Source of the DNA: JBDSGC01 sp046594105
GTDB taxonomy: Bacteria > Acidobacteriota > Thermoanaerobaculia > Gp7-AA8
Length of the DNA stretch: 64,000 nucleotides
NCBI GenBank assembly: GCA_046594105.1
Contig: JBKJQB010000195.1
Location: 8,261-72,260 of the forward strand
Direction of reading: 5' to 3'
Under the pieces are notes generated by a model. It did no database searches, was not told the origin of the DNA, and saw only the letters and a program-made list of their open reading frames with translations. A program made the translations under genes and the position numbers. Below, piece by piece: positions 53,892 through 62,051 of the stretch. Each line of letters begins with the position of its first letter. Position 1 is the first letter of the stretch.

Positions 53892-54233
53892 ATGAAGAAA
53901 AATGTAATGGTTCTCCTGACGGTCACCACCCTGGCGCTCTCCAGCTACGCCTGCAAGAACGAGACGAACACCAACAACACCGACACGGGCGCCGCGATGA
54001 CAGACTCGTCATCCACGTCGTCCACCATGTCCATGACCGACTCGTCCGGCACCGCGATGACGGGCACCATGAGCACCGACACCAGCATGATGTCCACCGA
54101 CTCGACCGGCACGGGCATGATGACCACCACCGACACCACTGGTACCGGCGGCGCCATGGCAACGACTGGAACCATGGGGTCTGTCTCCACCTCCACCGTC
54201 ACCAAGACCAAGACGACCACGAAGAAGCACTAA
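53892..54233 (+). CDS. Thr/Ser/Met-rich lipoprotein paralogue, 113 aa
   Basis: Signal peptide MKKNVMVLLTVTTLALSSYA then Cys21 (YAC) and KNETNTNN. The mature region is low complexity Thr/Ser/Met/Asp with TMSTDTSMMSTDSTGTG-like units and ends KTKTTTKKH. It is a close paralogue of the gene at 53368. GAGGGA lies 5-10 bases upstream. Its TAA stop shares bases with the stop of coaE on the other strand. It may act as a surface or periplasmic spacer; Met-rich proteins can bind copper, but there is no MxxM-rich Cys/His cluster to support that. Confidence 0.88.
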   Translation: MKKNVMVLLTVTTLALSSYACKNETNTNNTDTGAAMTDSSSTSSTMSMTDSSGTAMTGTMSTDTSMMSTDSTGTGMMTTTDTTGTGGAMATTGTMGSVSTSTVTKTKTTTKKH

Positions 54234-54928
54234 CTCTTCTCGTCTGGAAGTTGACGCCCCGCCGATCTGGCGGGGCGTTTTTTTTGCAGCGACCCTCGTT
54301 TCTTTCCCTCGAGATCCGCCTGGAGCAGAAGGTAGAGGCGCCCAGCCTGATTCTCTGCCTCAGCCGTGTCGCCGCTGTTGTCCAGAACGTAGTCAGCATG
54401 CTGCAGGCGCTTCTCGCGCGGCATCTGGTGGGACATCCGTCGCGTTGCCTCGGCGCGGCTCATCCCTCTCGCCTCGGCCCTCTGGAGTTGCATCTCCGAC
54501 GGCAGGTCGACCACCACGATCCTGTCGTAGCGGTCCAGGTTTCCCGCTTCGATCAGGAGGGCTGCCTCAACCACCAGGATCCGATCGTGGTCGGGGTTTT
54601 CAGCAGTCTCCTTCTCGCTCAAGCGATCCTGCTCCCGCCGGACCAGAGGGTGGATCAGCGCGTTCAGCTCACTGGCCGACGCGTCGCTGGAGAACGCGAG
54701 ATCCGCCAGCCGTGCCCGATCGATGGTGTGGTCCGGCCGCAGGATGGAGGGACCGTAGCGTTCGACGAGAGCAGCATGGCCGGTTTCTCCCGGACGGTAG
54801 AGATCCGCGACGATGGCGTCCGCGTCGATCGTGGTGCAGCCGAGACTCCCCAGAATCCGGGCGATGGTCGACTTGCCGCTGGCGATCCCTCCAGTCAGGC
54901 CGACCTCGAGGATCAGGATCGCCTCCAA
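54230..54928 (-). CDS. coaE: dephospho-CoA kinase
   Basis: This 232-residue kinase makes CoA from dephospho-CoA and ATP. The P-loop GLTGGIASGKST (about residues 10-21), DADAIVADLYRPG, and VVEAALLIE are typical. The last ~20 residues (KRPARSAGRQLPDEKS), encoded across the hairpin at 54254, look added on relative to other CoaE proteins. Start is TTG at 54928, as no ATG or GTG lies between it and the P-loop. It overlaps folD by 16 bases. The stop overlaps the stop of the lipoprotein gene on the other strand. Confidence 0.93.
   Translation of the reverse strand: MEAILILEVGLTGGIASGKSTIARILGSLGCTTIDADAIVADLYRPGETGHAALVERYGPSILRPDHTIDRARLADLAFSSDASASELNALIHPLVRREQDRLSEKETAENPDHDRILVVEAALLIEAGNLDRYDRIVVVDLPSEMQLQRAEARGMSRAEATRRMSHQMPREKRLQHADYVLDNSGDTAEAENQAGRLYLLLQADLEGKKRGSLQKKRPARSAGRQLPDEKS
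54254..54285 (+). terminator. rho-independent terminator lying within the 3' end of coaE (antisense)
   Basis: Stem ACGCCCCGCC / GGCGGGGCGT, 5-base loop, followed by T8. It terminates the lipoprotein transcript; on the minus strand the same DNA encodes the last residues of CoaE. Nearly identical to the terminator at 53751. Confidence 0.92.
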
Positions 54929-55815
54929 CCGGCGGCGGTGAGCGTGTTCTGCATGAGCATGGCGATGGTCATCGGGCCGACGCCTCCGGGAACCGGCGTG
55001 AGAAAGCCGGCGACCTCGCGAACGCGGGCAAAATCGACATCCCCTACGATGACCGAACCGCTTTTCGCAAGGGCTCGAGACTTCTGCTCGTCATGCGAAA
55101 GCCGTGAGGCGAACGAAGCGTCAACCCGGTTGATCCCGACGTCGATGACGACTGCGCCGTGCTTCACCATGTCGTCGGTGACGAACAGCGGTTTTCCGAT
55201 GGCTGCGACCAGGATGTCCGCCTGTCGGGTGACCGAGGGGAGATCGAGGGTGCGTGAGTGGCAGATGGTCACCGTGGCGTTCCGTTGGAGGAGCAGCGCC
55301 GCGGCAGGCTTCCCCACAATGTCGCTGCGACCGAGGACCACCGCTCGTTTTCCCTCGATGGGGATGCCGATGGCCTCCAGCAGACGGATCACGCCGGCGG
55401 GCGTGCAAGGCACCAGAGCCGGGCGCCCCAGCGCCAGTCGGCCGACGTTGATGGGGTGGAATCCGTCGACGTCCTTTTCCGGATCGATGGCCTCGATGAT
55501 TTTCCGCGCATCGATGTGCCTGGGGAGCGGGAGCTGGACGAGGATGCCGTCCACCTCCGGGTCGCTGTTCAGCTGGGCAACCTCGGTCAGGAGATCCGGC
55601 TCGCTGAGGCTCTCCGGGAAGATCCGTTCTGTCCCTTTGAGTCCCAGCTCTTCAGCCTTCCTGGCCTTATTGCGAACGTAAATCTCGGATGCGGGGTCGC
55701 TGCCGACCCGAACGGCCACCAGCCCCGGCCGGTAGGAGAGCTTCCCGATCGCGCGGGCGACCTCGATCTCCAACTCCCGGGCGACGGCTTTCCCATCGAT
55801 GAGCACCGCGGCCAT
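54913..55815 (-). CDS. folD: methylenetetrahydrofolate dehydrogenase/cyclohydrolase
   Basis: This 300-residue bifunctional enzyme interconverts 5,10-methylene- and 10-formyl-tetrahydrofolate. Conserved segments are YVRNKARKAEELG (with catalytic Lys), DGILVQLPLP, and the NAD(P) loop GRSDIVGKPAA; the C-terminal PVPGGVGPMT is diagnostic. Start ATG 55815. Its 3' end overlaps the TTG start of coaE by 16 bases, so they are translationally linked. Upstream, a 306-base gap separates it from the divergent rplM. Confidence 0.96.
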   Translation of the reverse strand: MAAVLIDGKAVARELEIEVARAIGKLSYRPGLVAVRVGSDPASEIYVRNKARKAEELGLKGTERIFPESLSEPDLLTEVAQLNSDPEVDGILVQLPLPRHIDARKIIEAIDPEKDVDGFHPINVGRLALGRPALVPCTPAGVIRLLEAIGIPIEGKRAVVLGRSDIVGKPAAALLLQRNATVTICHSRTLDLPSVTRQADILVAAIGKPLFVTDDMVKHGAVVIDVGINRVDASFASRLSHDEQKSRALAKSGSVIVGDVDFARVREVAGFLTPVPGGVGPMTIAMLMQNTLTAAGWRRS

Positions 55816-56121
55816 CAGTTTCTTGTATCACACGGAGGAGGGGGGATGATCCTCATGAGAGTGGCGAGCCGGACGGGCGCGAATCCCTTGCCGGCGGACT
55901 GGGAAAATCGCGGAAAACCGGGGAGCGGCACGGGCGGAGCAGGCGGCGAAAACGACGGGAATGAATCCGTTGACACGCTCTGTTCGGCAGTGTTACCGTT
56001 TCTTCCCTTTCCCGCGGGGAAAGTGTGTGTCTGTCTTTGAAAGCCTGCGGCGCTGTTCTGTTCACGCCTGCGCCGCGGCAATCGGGATCGAATTCAAGTC
56101 GGGTAGTTTTCAGGGAGAGTC
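55816..56121. other. divergent intergenic region and rplM leader
   Basis: This 306-base gap separates divergent folD and rplM. It contains a consensus TTGACA at 55970 and two hairpins in the leader, CTTTCCC/GGGAAAG (56007-56023) and GCGGCGC/GCGCCGC (56047-56076). A GGAGAG ribosome site lies before rplM. No ORF here is convincing. Confidence 0.6.
55970..55998 (+). promoter_or_regulatory. likely rplM promoter, TTGACA and downstream GTTACC/TTACCG
   Basis: A perfect -35 hexamer TTGACA is followed 16-17 bases later by a weak -10-like GTTACC. It lies about 150 bases upstream of rplM, so the mRNA leader would be about 115 bases and would contain the two hairpins listed for the intergenic region. 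Confidence 0.45.
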
Positions 56122-56556
56122 ATGCGTACGTATTTCCCCAAGAAGGGTGACATCGAGCCTCGCTGGTTCGTGATCGACGCCGACGGCGAAGTGCTCGGCC
56201 GTCTGTCCACGACCATCGCCAATCTCATTTCTGGCAAGGCGAAGCCGACCTACACGCCGTTCCTCGATACCGGCGATCACGTCATCGTGATCAACGCCGA
56301 GAAGATCCGGCTCACCGGCAAGAAGGAGACGGACAAGATCTACCGTCACCACTCGTCGTATCCGGGGGGCCTGAAGGAGTCGGCTGCGCGGTTCGTCCGG
56401 GCTGAGAAGCCTGAGCGCATGATTGAGGAAGCAGTGTGGGGCATGCTGCCGAAGAGCAAACTCGGTCGCAAAATGCTCAAGAAACTGAAAGTTTATCGCG
56501 GTACCAACCATCCGCACACGGCGCAGCAGCCGGAGCGGATTGAAGTCGTCGGTTAA
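56122..56556 (+). CDS. rplM: 50S ribosomal protein L13
   Basis: This 144-residue ribosomal protein matches L13: RTYFPKKGDIEPRWFVIDAD at the N-terminus, then LGRLSTTIANLI and GDHVIVINAEKI, and the C-terminal VWGMLPKSKLGRKMLKKL. It binds 23S rRNA early in 50S assembly. The start ATG has GGGAGAG upstream. It is followed by rpsI after 14 bases, the usual L13-S9 pair. Possible leader regulation is noted in the findings. Confidence 0.98.
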   Translation: MRTYFPKKGDIEPRWFVIDADGEVLGRLSTTIANLISGKAKPTYTPFLDTGDHVIVINAEKIRLTGKKETDKIYRHHSSYPGGLKESAARFVRAEKPERMIEEAVWGMLPKSKLGRKMLKKLKVYRGTNHPHTAQQPERIEVVG

Positions 56557-56570
56557 CCGAGGAGGATCGC

Positions 56571-56963
56571 TTGGCTTTGGTCGAATACTACGGGACGGGA
56601 CGGCGCAAGACGTCGACGGCCCGCGTGCACATGCGTCAGGGGAGCGGTGTGATCACCGTGAACCGCCGGCCGATCGAGGAATACTTCGGCAATGACGTGC
56701 TCAAGATGATCATCAAACAGCCGTTGTCGCTGACCGAGACCGTCGACAAGTTCGACATCGTGGTCACCGTCGACGGCGGCGGCCCGAGCGGCCAGGCCGG
56801 GGCGATCCGGCACGGCATCTCCCGCGCCCTCCAGATCTACAACGGCGAGTTGCGCAAGCGCCTGAAGAAGGCCGGCCTGCTGACGCGCGATCCGAGAATG
56901 AAAGAGCGCAAGAAGTACGGACAGAAGGGTGCCCGGGCACGCTTCCAGTTCTCCAAGCGCTGA
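56571..56963 (+). CDS. rpsI: 30S ribosomal protein S9
   Basis: This 130-residue protein matches S9: YYGTGRRKTSTARVHMRQGS near the start and the conserved basic tail KKYGQKGARARFQFSKR, which contacts tRNA in the P site. Start is TTG with a GGAGG site 6 bases upstream, unusual for a highly expressed gene but unambiguous. It is separated from rplM by 14 bases; a strong terminator follows at 57002. Confidence 0.98.
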   Translation: MALVEYYGTGRRKTSTARVHMRQGSGVITVNRRPIEEYFGNDVLKMIIKQPLSLTETVDKFDIVVTVDGGGPSGQAGAIRHGISRALQIYNGELRKRLKKAGLLTRDPRMKERKKYGQKGARARFQFSKR

Positions 56964-57001
56964 TCCGTTCATGCTTCCCGTTTTCTCGAGTTTGCAATCT
57001 G

Positions 57002-57035
57002 GACAGGAGCGATCATCGCTCCTGTCTTTTTGTTT
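57002..57035 (+). terminator. rho-independent terminator after rpsI
   Basis: Stem GACAGGAGCG / CGCTCCTGTC with loop ATCAT, followed by TTTTTGTTTT. Ends the rplM-rpsI operon. Confidence 0.93.
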
Positions 57036-57151
57036 TCACCGGCTTGAGGTGACCACGGTGGCGGCGCACGCATCGGCGTGACGGCGTTCATGCGCAGTCA
57101 TCCCGGCTCATCGATTCGTCTCATTCACTTCAACGATCAAGGAGGGTTCAC

Positions 57152-57943
57152 TTGGCGGTCTCTATTACGATGAAAGAGCTTTTGGAAGCTGGCGTGCACT
57201 TCGGTCATCAGACCAAGCGCTGGAATCCCAAGATGAAGAAGTACATCTTCGGGAAGCGCAATGGGATCTACATCATTGACCTGCAGAAGACGCTCAAGCT
57301 CTTTAAGGAAGCTTCCAGTTTCATCTCGGACCTCGCGTCCGGGGGCAAGCGCATCCTGTTTGTCGGCACCAAGCGACAGGCGCAGGACGCCATTCTCGAA
57401 GAGGCGAACCGTTGCGGCATGTTCTACGTGAACAATCGCTGGCTGGGCGGCACGCTGACCAACTTCACCACCGTCCGCAAATCGATCGAGCGTCTCAAGG
57501 AGATCGAAGGGCACCTCAACGACACAGAGAAAGAGATGTCCAAGAAAGAGCGCGCCGGGCTCGATCGCGAGCGGGACAAGCTGCAGAAGAATCTGATCGG
57601 AATCCGCGAGATGGACGGCCTTCCGGACGCACTGTTCGTGATCGATCCGAAGAAGGAGTACATCGCGGTCAAGGAAGCGAAGAAACTGGGGATCCCCGTG
57701 GTGGCCATCGTGGACACTAACTGCGACCCTGAGGACATCGACTACGTGATCCCCGGCAACGATGACGCCATCCGCGCCATCCGCCTGTTCACGCAGAAGA
57801 TTGCCGACGCCGTCCTGGAGGGCTACAACATCGCCGAGGAGCGTTACATCGGAACCGATGACAAGTCTGCCGCTTCCGCCGCTCCTGTGGCGGCCATGCA
57901 GCAGGAAGCTCCTGCCGAGGAATTGGCTCCAGCCGTTTCCTGA
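57152..57943 (+). CDS. rpsB: 30S ribosomal protein S2
   Basis: This 263-residue protein matches S2: MKELLEAGVHFGHQTKRWNP at the start, FVGTKRQAQ, and NNRWLGGTLTNF. The long internal helical insert (LKEIEGHLNDTEKEMSKKER) and the acidic/Ala-rich tail are as in other S2 proteins. Start is TTG, preceded by AAGGAGGG. It is in the usual rpsB-tsf order, separated by 138 bases that contain a long hairpin. Confidence 0.97.
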   Translation: MAVSITMKELLEAGVHFGHQTKRWNPKMKKYIFGKRNGIYIIDLQKTLKLFKEASSFISDLASGGKRILFVGTKRQAQDAILEEANRCGMFYVNNRWLGGTLTNFTTVRKSIERLKEIEGHLNDTEKEMSKKERAGLDRERDKLQKNLIGIREMDGLPDALFVIDPKKEYIAVKEAKKLGIPVVAIVDTNCDPEDIDYVIPGNDDAIRAIRLFTQKIADAVLEGYNIAEERYIGTDDKSAASAAPVAAMQQEAPAEELAPAVS

Positions 57944-57964
57944 CATTCGAACGGATTTTTCTCT

Positions 57965-57996
57965 GATGGAGGACAGGCTCCCGCCTGTTCTCCATC
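57965..57996 (+). terminator. 14-bp hairpin between rpsB and tsf, possible attenuator
   Basis: Stem GATGGAGGACAGGC / GCCTGTTCTCCATC with a TCCC loop and one G-T pair. There is a TTTTT run before it, but only TTCG after it, so it may be a partial terminator or an RNA-stability/processing hairpin. The segment also resembles a common ACAGGC...GCCTGT intergenic repeat. Confidence 0.55.
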
Positions 57997-58081
57997 TTCG
58001 TTTCAGGCTCCTGCGCGCGATGCCAGGGGCCCGGCAGGCCAGCGCGCTTGCCTTCCAACAAGACAATCGAGGAGATGCAAC

Positions 58082-59005
58082 ATGACTCAGATCACGGCAG
58101 CGATGGTGAAGGAACTGCGCGAGCAGACTGGCGCCGGCATGATGGACGTGAAGGCCGCGCTCACCGAGGCCGGAGGCAACGCGGAGGAGGCCACCAAAAT
58201 CCTCCGCAAGAAGGGTCTGGCCGCAGCGAGCAAGAAGGCCGGACGTGTGGCCGCAGAAGGTGCGGTGCAGGCGGAAGTCGACGGGAAGGTTGGAGTGCTC
58301 GTCGAGGTCAACTGCGAGACCGACTTCGTGGGGCGGAACGAGAACTTCCGGAACTTTGCTTCGGATGTTGCCAGGGTCATCGCCCGCAATCAGGTCTCCA
58401 CGATCGACGAGCTCAATCAACAGAAGTGGATCGGTCAGGCCGATACCGTCGGCCAGAAGACCACCGAGATGATCGCCTCCATCAAGGAGAACATCACCAT
58501 CCGGCGCTTCGTGCGGTACGAAGCGGCACCCAATGGCGTCATGGCCGCTTACATTCATGCCGGTGGAAAGATCGGCGTGCTGGTTGAGCTTCTGGCCACC
58601 AGTGGCGAGAAGAACAGCGGCATGAGCGACCTCGCCCGCGACGTGGCCATGCACATCGCCGCGTCAGAGCCGCGCTTCATCCGCCGCGAGGACGTCACGG
58701 AGAAAGATCTGGACACCGAGCGGGAGATCGCCCGCGACGCCGCCGCCAAGTCCGGCAAGCCTGAGAACATCGTCGAGAAGATGGTCACCGGAAAGATGGA
58801 CAAGTTCTACGGCGAAGCCTGTCTGCTCGAGCAGCCGTACATCAAGGCCGACAAGCAGACGGTCACTGAGTTTCTCAAAGCGGCTGGCAAGGACAGCGGT
58901 TGCACATACACCGTGAGCCGCTTCACTCGCTACAAGCTCGGTGAGGGCATCGAGAAGAAAAGCGGTGAGGACTTTGCGACTGAAGTGGCCTCCTATCTGA
59001 AGTAA
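58082..59005 (+). CDS. tsf: elongation factor Ts
   Basis: This 307-residue guanine-nucleotide exchange factor for EF-Tu begins TAAMVKELREQTGAGMMDVK, the diagnostic N-terminal motif, with CETDFVGRN later. The coiled-coil and dimerisation regions are present. ATG 58082 has GGAGA 7 bases upstream. It follows rpsB; a strong terminator comes after it. Confidence 0.97.
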   Translation: MTQITAAMVKELREQTGAGMMDVKAALTEAGGNAEEATKILRKKGLAAASKKAGRVAAEGAVQAEVDGKVGVLVEVNCETDFVGRNENFRNFASDVARVIARNQVSTIDELNQQKWIGQADTVGQKTTEMIASIKENITIRRFVRYEAAPNGVMAAYIHAGGKIGVLVELLATSGEKNSGMSDLARDVAMHIAASEPRFIRREDVTEKDLDTEREIARDAAAKSGKPENIVEKMVTGKMDKFYGEACLLEQPYIKADKQTVTEFLKAAGKDSGCTYTVSRFTRYKLGEGIEKKSGEDFATEVASYLK

Positions 59006-59028
59006 GCGTTCCTCTTCGATCCCACCTC

Positions 59029-59053
59029 AAGGCCGCCTCCGGGCGGCCTTTTT
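59029..59053 (+). terminator. rho-independent terminator after tsf
   Basis: Stem AAGGCCGCC / GGCGGCCTT with loop TCCG, followed by TTTTT. Ends the rpsB-tsf transcript. Confidence 0.92.
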
Positions 59054-59189
59054 CTCGCAAGATGGCCCGGCCGGTCTGGCACAGTCACTCCTTTCCGTGC
59101 TCCTGATTTTCAGCAGGAAGAACCGCGTGCGATGCAGTGGCGGATGACCGAAAAAATCCCCTTAGACGCTCGTGATATAAACCGTTCCG

Positions 59190-59936
59190 ATGGCCGACAA
59201 CGCGCGCACGCGCTACACGCGCATTCTTCTCAAACTGTCCGGCGAGGCGCTCATGGGCGGCCGCCGAACCGGGATCGACTCCCAGACTCTGGCCGATATC
59301 GCCGATGAAATCGTCGAGGTCCGCGAGCTCGGCGTAGAGATCGCCATCGTCATCGGTGGCGGGAATATTTTTCGCGGCGTGACCGCAGCCACCGAGGGGA
59401 TCGACCGCGTGGCCGGCGATCACATGGGGATGCTGGCCACCGTGATCAACGCGCTTGCTCTGCAGGACGCTCTGGAGCGCCGTGGGGCTCACACACGCGT
59501 GAACTCCGCGATCACCATGGCCGAAGTGGCCGAACCCTTCATCCGACGCAAGGCCATCCGCCATCTGGAAAAGGGGCGGATCGTGATTTGCGCTGCCGGC
59601 ACGGGCAATCCGTACTTCACCACCGATTCGGCCGCAGCTCTTCGCGCCAGCGAGCTGAAATGCCAGATCATCTTCAAGGCCACGAAGGTGGACGGGATCT
59701 ACACGGCGGATCCGGAAAAGGATCCGAGCGCCAAGAAGATCCCGCACGCCACCTACCAGCGCGTGCTCGCCGAGCGTCTGCAGGTCATGGATGCCGCGGC
59801 CATCGATCTGGCGCGCAACAGCTCCATTCCGATCTACATTTTTTCGCTCAAGGAAAAGGGAAACATCCGGCGAGCGCTCATGGGTGAGCAAATCGGTTCG
59901 ATCGTCAGCGACGACCCGCCGGAAACGGCGGGCTGA
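59190..59936 (+). CDS. pyrH: UMP kinase
   Basis: This 248-residue kinase converts UMP to UDP. The family start RILLKLSGEALMGG, the GGGNIFRG loop and DHMGMLATVINALALQD are all visible, as is the TGNPYFTTDSAAALRA region. It is hexameric and GTP-activated in other bacteria. Start ATG 59190; no close ribosome site is strong. It is followed by frr after 110 bases holding a dispersed repeat. Confidence 0.97.
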   Translation: MADNARTRYTRILLKLSGEALMGGRRTGIDSQTLADIADEIVEVRELGVEIAIVIGGGNIFRGVTAATEGIDRVAGDHMGMLATVINALALQDALERRGAHTRVNSAITMAEVAEPFIRRKAIRHLEKGRIVICAAGTGNPYFTTDSAAALRASELKCQIIFKATKVDGIYTADPEKDPSAKKIPHATYQRVLAERLQVMDAAAIDLARNSSIPIYIFSLKEKGNIRRALMGEQIGSIVSDDPPETAG

Positions 59937-59989
59937 GTCTTCGGAGGGCACGCGGCCCAGCCTCCGCGTTCTTTCCAGGAATCGGGGAA

Positions 59990-60007
59990 GCGGCCGAGGA
60001 CGGCCGC
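59990..60007. repeat. palindromic repeat GCGGCCGAGGACGGCCGC (copy 3)
   Basis: Same orientation as copy 1 at 10107, followed by GCCACACCCG. TTCCAGGAA a few bases upstream is also found next to copy 2 in reverse complement. It lies in the pyrH-frr gap within an essential operon. Confidence 0.82.
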
Positions 60008-60046
60008 GCCACACCCGCCAGCGATCATTCGGGAGGGTCGTGATCA

Positions 60047-60604
60047 ATGATTCAGGATGTGATCAAAGACGTTCAGCACAGGATGCACGGCGCCATCGAG
60101 GCGCTCCATCGCGAGTTCAAGACTCTGCGGACCGGCCGCGCCAATGCGGCCATGCTCGACAGTGTCATCGTCGACTACTACGGCACGCCCACCCCCATCG
60201 CGCAGGTGGCCAGCATCAAGACCCCCGAGCCCTCGATGATCCTGGCAGAGCCGTGGGACAAGTCGATGCTGGCCGCCATCGAGAAAGCGATCCGCACCGC
60301 CGACCTCGGGTTCAATCCGACCAGCGACGGCAAAGTCATCCGCGTTCCCATCCCGACCTTGACGGAGGAACGTCGTAAAGAACTCGTCAAGCGGGCGCAC
60401 GCCGTCTGCGAAGATGCGCGTACTGCCATCCGTCAGGTCCGCCGCGACGGAAACGACAAGCTCAAGAAGATGCTCAAGAACAGCGAGATCTCCGAGGACG
60501 ACGAGAAGCGCGCACTGGAAGAGATCCAGAAGGGCACCGATAAGCACATCGACGAGGTCGGCTCCCTGCTCAGGCAGAAGGAAGCCGACGTCATGGAGGT
60601 CTAG
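60047..60604 (+). CDS. frr: ribosome recycling factor
   Basis: This 185-residue two-domain factor splits the post-termination ribosome with EF-G. REFKTLRTGRANAAMLD (helix 1) and YYGTPTPIAQVASI (domain II) are diagnostic; EERRKELVKRAH and the C-terminal helix also fit. Start ATG 60047 with a GGGAGGG site. Its TAG stop shares a base with the GTG start of ispD. Confidence 0.97.
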   Translation: MIQDVIKDVQHRMHGAIEALHREFKTLRTGRANAAMLDSVIVDYYGTPTPIAQVASIKTPEPSMILAEPWDKSMLAAIEKAIRTADLGFNPTSDGKVIRVPIPTLTEERRKELVKRAHAVCEDARTAIRQVRRDGNDKLKKMLKNSEISEDDEKRALEEIQKGTDKHIDEVGSLLRQKEADVMEV

Positions 60605-61296
60605 TGGCGACCGACTCTCTGCCGCGAGTCGCCATCATCATTCCGGCTGCCGGAGCGGGCACCCGTTTCGGCGGGGACATTCCCAAGCAGTTCCAGCCCC
60701 TCGGCGGGAAACCGCTGGTCCAGCGCGTGGTCGAACGGTTTCTCTTCGATGACGAAGTGGCCCGCGTCATCGTCCCGGTCTCCGAGATGCTGCTGGCCGC
60801 GGTGAATCAGTCCGCCAGCGATCGCGTGGTGTTCGTTGCCGGCGGCGAGACGCGGCAGCAGTCGGTGCTGCGCGGTCTGGAGCATGTGCCGGACGACTGC
60901 GATGTGATTGCGGTGCACGACGCGGTGCGGCCGTTCTTCTCGCTGGACACCTTCCACACCGCGGTGGCGCTGGCGCGTGAACATGGGGCGGCCATTCCGG
61001 TGCTTCCGGTCGTGGACACCATTCACGTCGTGGAGAATGACGCGATTGCCAGCACGCTCGATCGCAATGTGCTGGCTGCCGCGCAGACGCCGCAGTGCTT
61101 TCGCGCCGACGTTCTGCGCGATGTCCTGGCGCGCGCCGTCCGGGAGGGAGCGGATGCCAGCGACGAAGCGGGGCTCGCTGCTCGCTATGGGCACATCGTC
61201 AGGATCGTGCGTGGCGACTCGATGAATTTCAAGATCACCCGCCCCGAGGACCTGGTGATGGCCGAACGGATCGTGGCCGAATGGGGCGGCGAATGA
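60604..61296 (+). CDS. ispD: 2-C-methyl-D-erythritol 4-phosphate cytidylyltransferase
   Basis: This 230-residue enzyme makes CDP-methylerythritol in the non-mevalonate isoprenoid pathway. PAAGAGTRFGGDIPKQF (CTP binding) is at the N-terminus; HDAVRPFF and VVDTIHV segments follow; the end is ITRPEDLVMAE. Start GTG overlaps the frr stop by one base. It overlaps ispF by 4 bases (ATGA). Confidence 0.96.
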   Translation: MATDSLPRVAIIIPAAGAGTRFGGDIPKQFQPLGGKPLVQRVVERFLFDDEVARVIVPVSEMLLAAVNQSASDRVVFVAGGETRQQSVLRGLEHVPDDCDVIAVHDAVRPFFSLDTFHTAVALAREHGAAIPVLPVVDTIHVVENDAIASTLDRNVLAAAQTPQCFRADVLRDVLARAVREGADASDEAGLAARYGHIVRIVRGDSMNFKITRPEDLVMAERIVAEWGGE

Positions 61297-61799
61297 TCCG
61301 GGTGGGTCAGGGCGTCGACGTGCATCCCTTCGACGACTCCCGCCCGCTCATCCTCGGCGGGGTCCGCATCAGCGATCGCGGCGGCCTGGCCGGACACTCC
61401 GATGCCGACGCGGTGCTGCACGCCATCGTCGATGCATTGCTCGGCGCCACCGGCAACGGGGACATCGGCCAGTACTTTCCTTCCGATGATCCCCGCTGGA
61501 AGGACGCCGACTCCGCCATCTTCATTCGCGAAGCAAAGCGGCTGGTCTCCGAAATGGACGCGGAGATCGCCAACGTCGACATCACGGTGATCGCGCAGAA
61601 GCCGAAGCTCGCTCCTTTCCGCGATGCCATGCAGGCGCAGATCGCGCGACTGCTCGCTCTTCCTGCCGGACGGGTCAACGTCAAGGCCACCACGACGGAC
61701 CACCTCGGATTCATTGGACGCCGGGAAGGAATCTGCGCCATGGCCATCGTCGCCCTGACCATCGACGAGGGCGGATCACCGATCGAGGGCGCGCTCTAG
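61293..61799 (+). CDS. ispF: 2-C-methyl-D-erythritol 2,4-cyclodiphosphate synthase
   Basis: This 168-residue zinc enzyme cyclises CDP-methylerythritol 2-phosphate. The start RVGQGVDVHPF has the ligands Asp and His (DVH); AGHSDADAVLHAI contains another His; TTTDHLGFIGRREGI is the C-terminal signature. It overlaps ispD by 4 bases. A repeat-filled 252-base gap separates it from the next gene. Confidence 0.97.
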   Translation: MIRVGQGVDVHPFDDSRPLILGGVRISDRGGLAGHSDADAVLHAIVDALLGATGNGDIGQYFPSDDPRWKDADSAIFIREAKRLVSEMDAEIANVDITVIAQKPKLAPFRDAMQAQIARLLALPAGRVNVKATTTDHLGFIGRREGICAMAIVALTIDEGGSPIEGAL

Positions 61800-61853
61800 G
61801 TTACCTGGCCGCGGTCGACCTCCGCCTCTGAGGCTGTGAAGAAATCCCCAACC

Positions 61854-61970
61854 GTCATCCTGAGCGGCGTGGGTGGCGGGCGGGAAGCGAAGGATCTGCA
61901 ATCACGAGGATGTTGCTGGCGATAGTTGGGTCGTTGCAGATCCTTCGGCGTCTTCGCGCCTCAGGATGAC
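61854..61970. repeat. GTCATCCTGA inverted repeat element, about 117 bases
   Basis: Outer arms GTCATCCTGA and TCAGGATGAC bound inner arms GCGAAGGATCTGCAA and TTGCAGATCCTTCG. This pattern is widespread as an intergenic palindrome in many bacterial genomes. It lies between ispF and the CADD-like gene, and could form a long hairpin in the transcript. Confidence 0.86.
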
Positions 61971-62051
61971 GAAATCGTTCATCACGCCGTTCCTCCGCCT
62001 CTGGTAAAGTTCGTCGGCGAAACCGAAACGGAACCGAACCGAGGAGAAACT

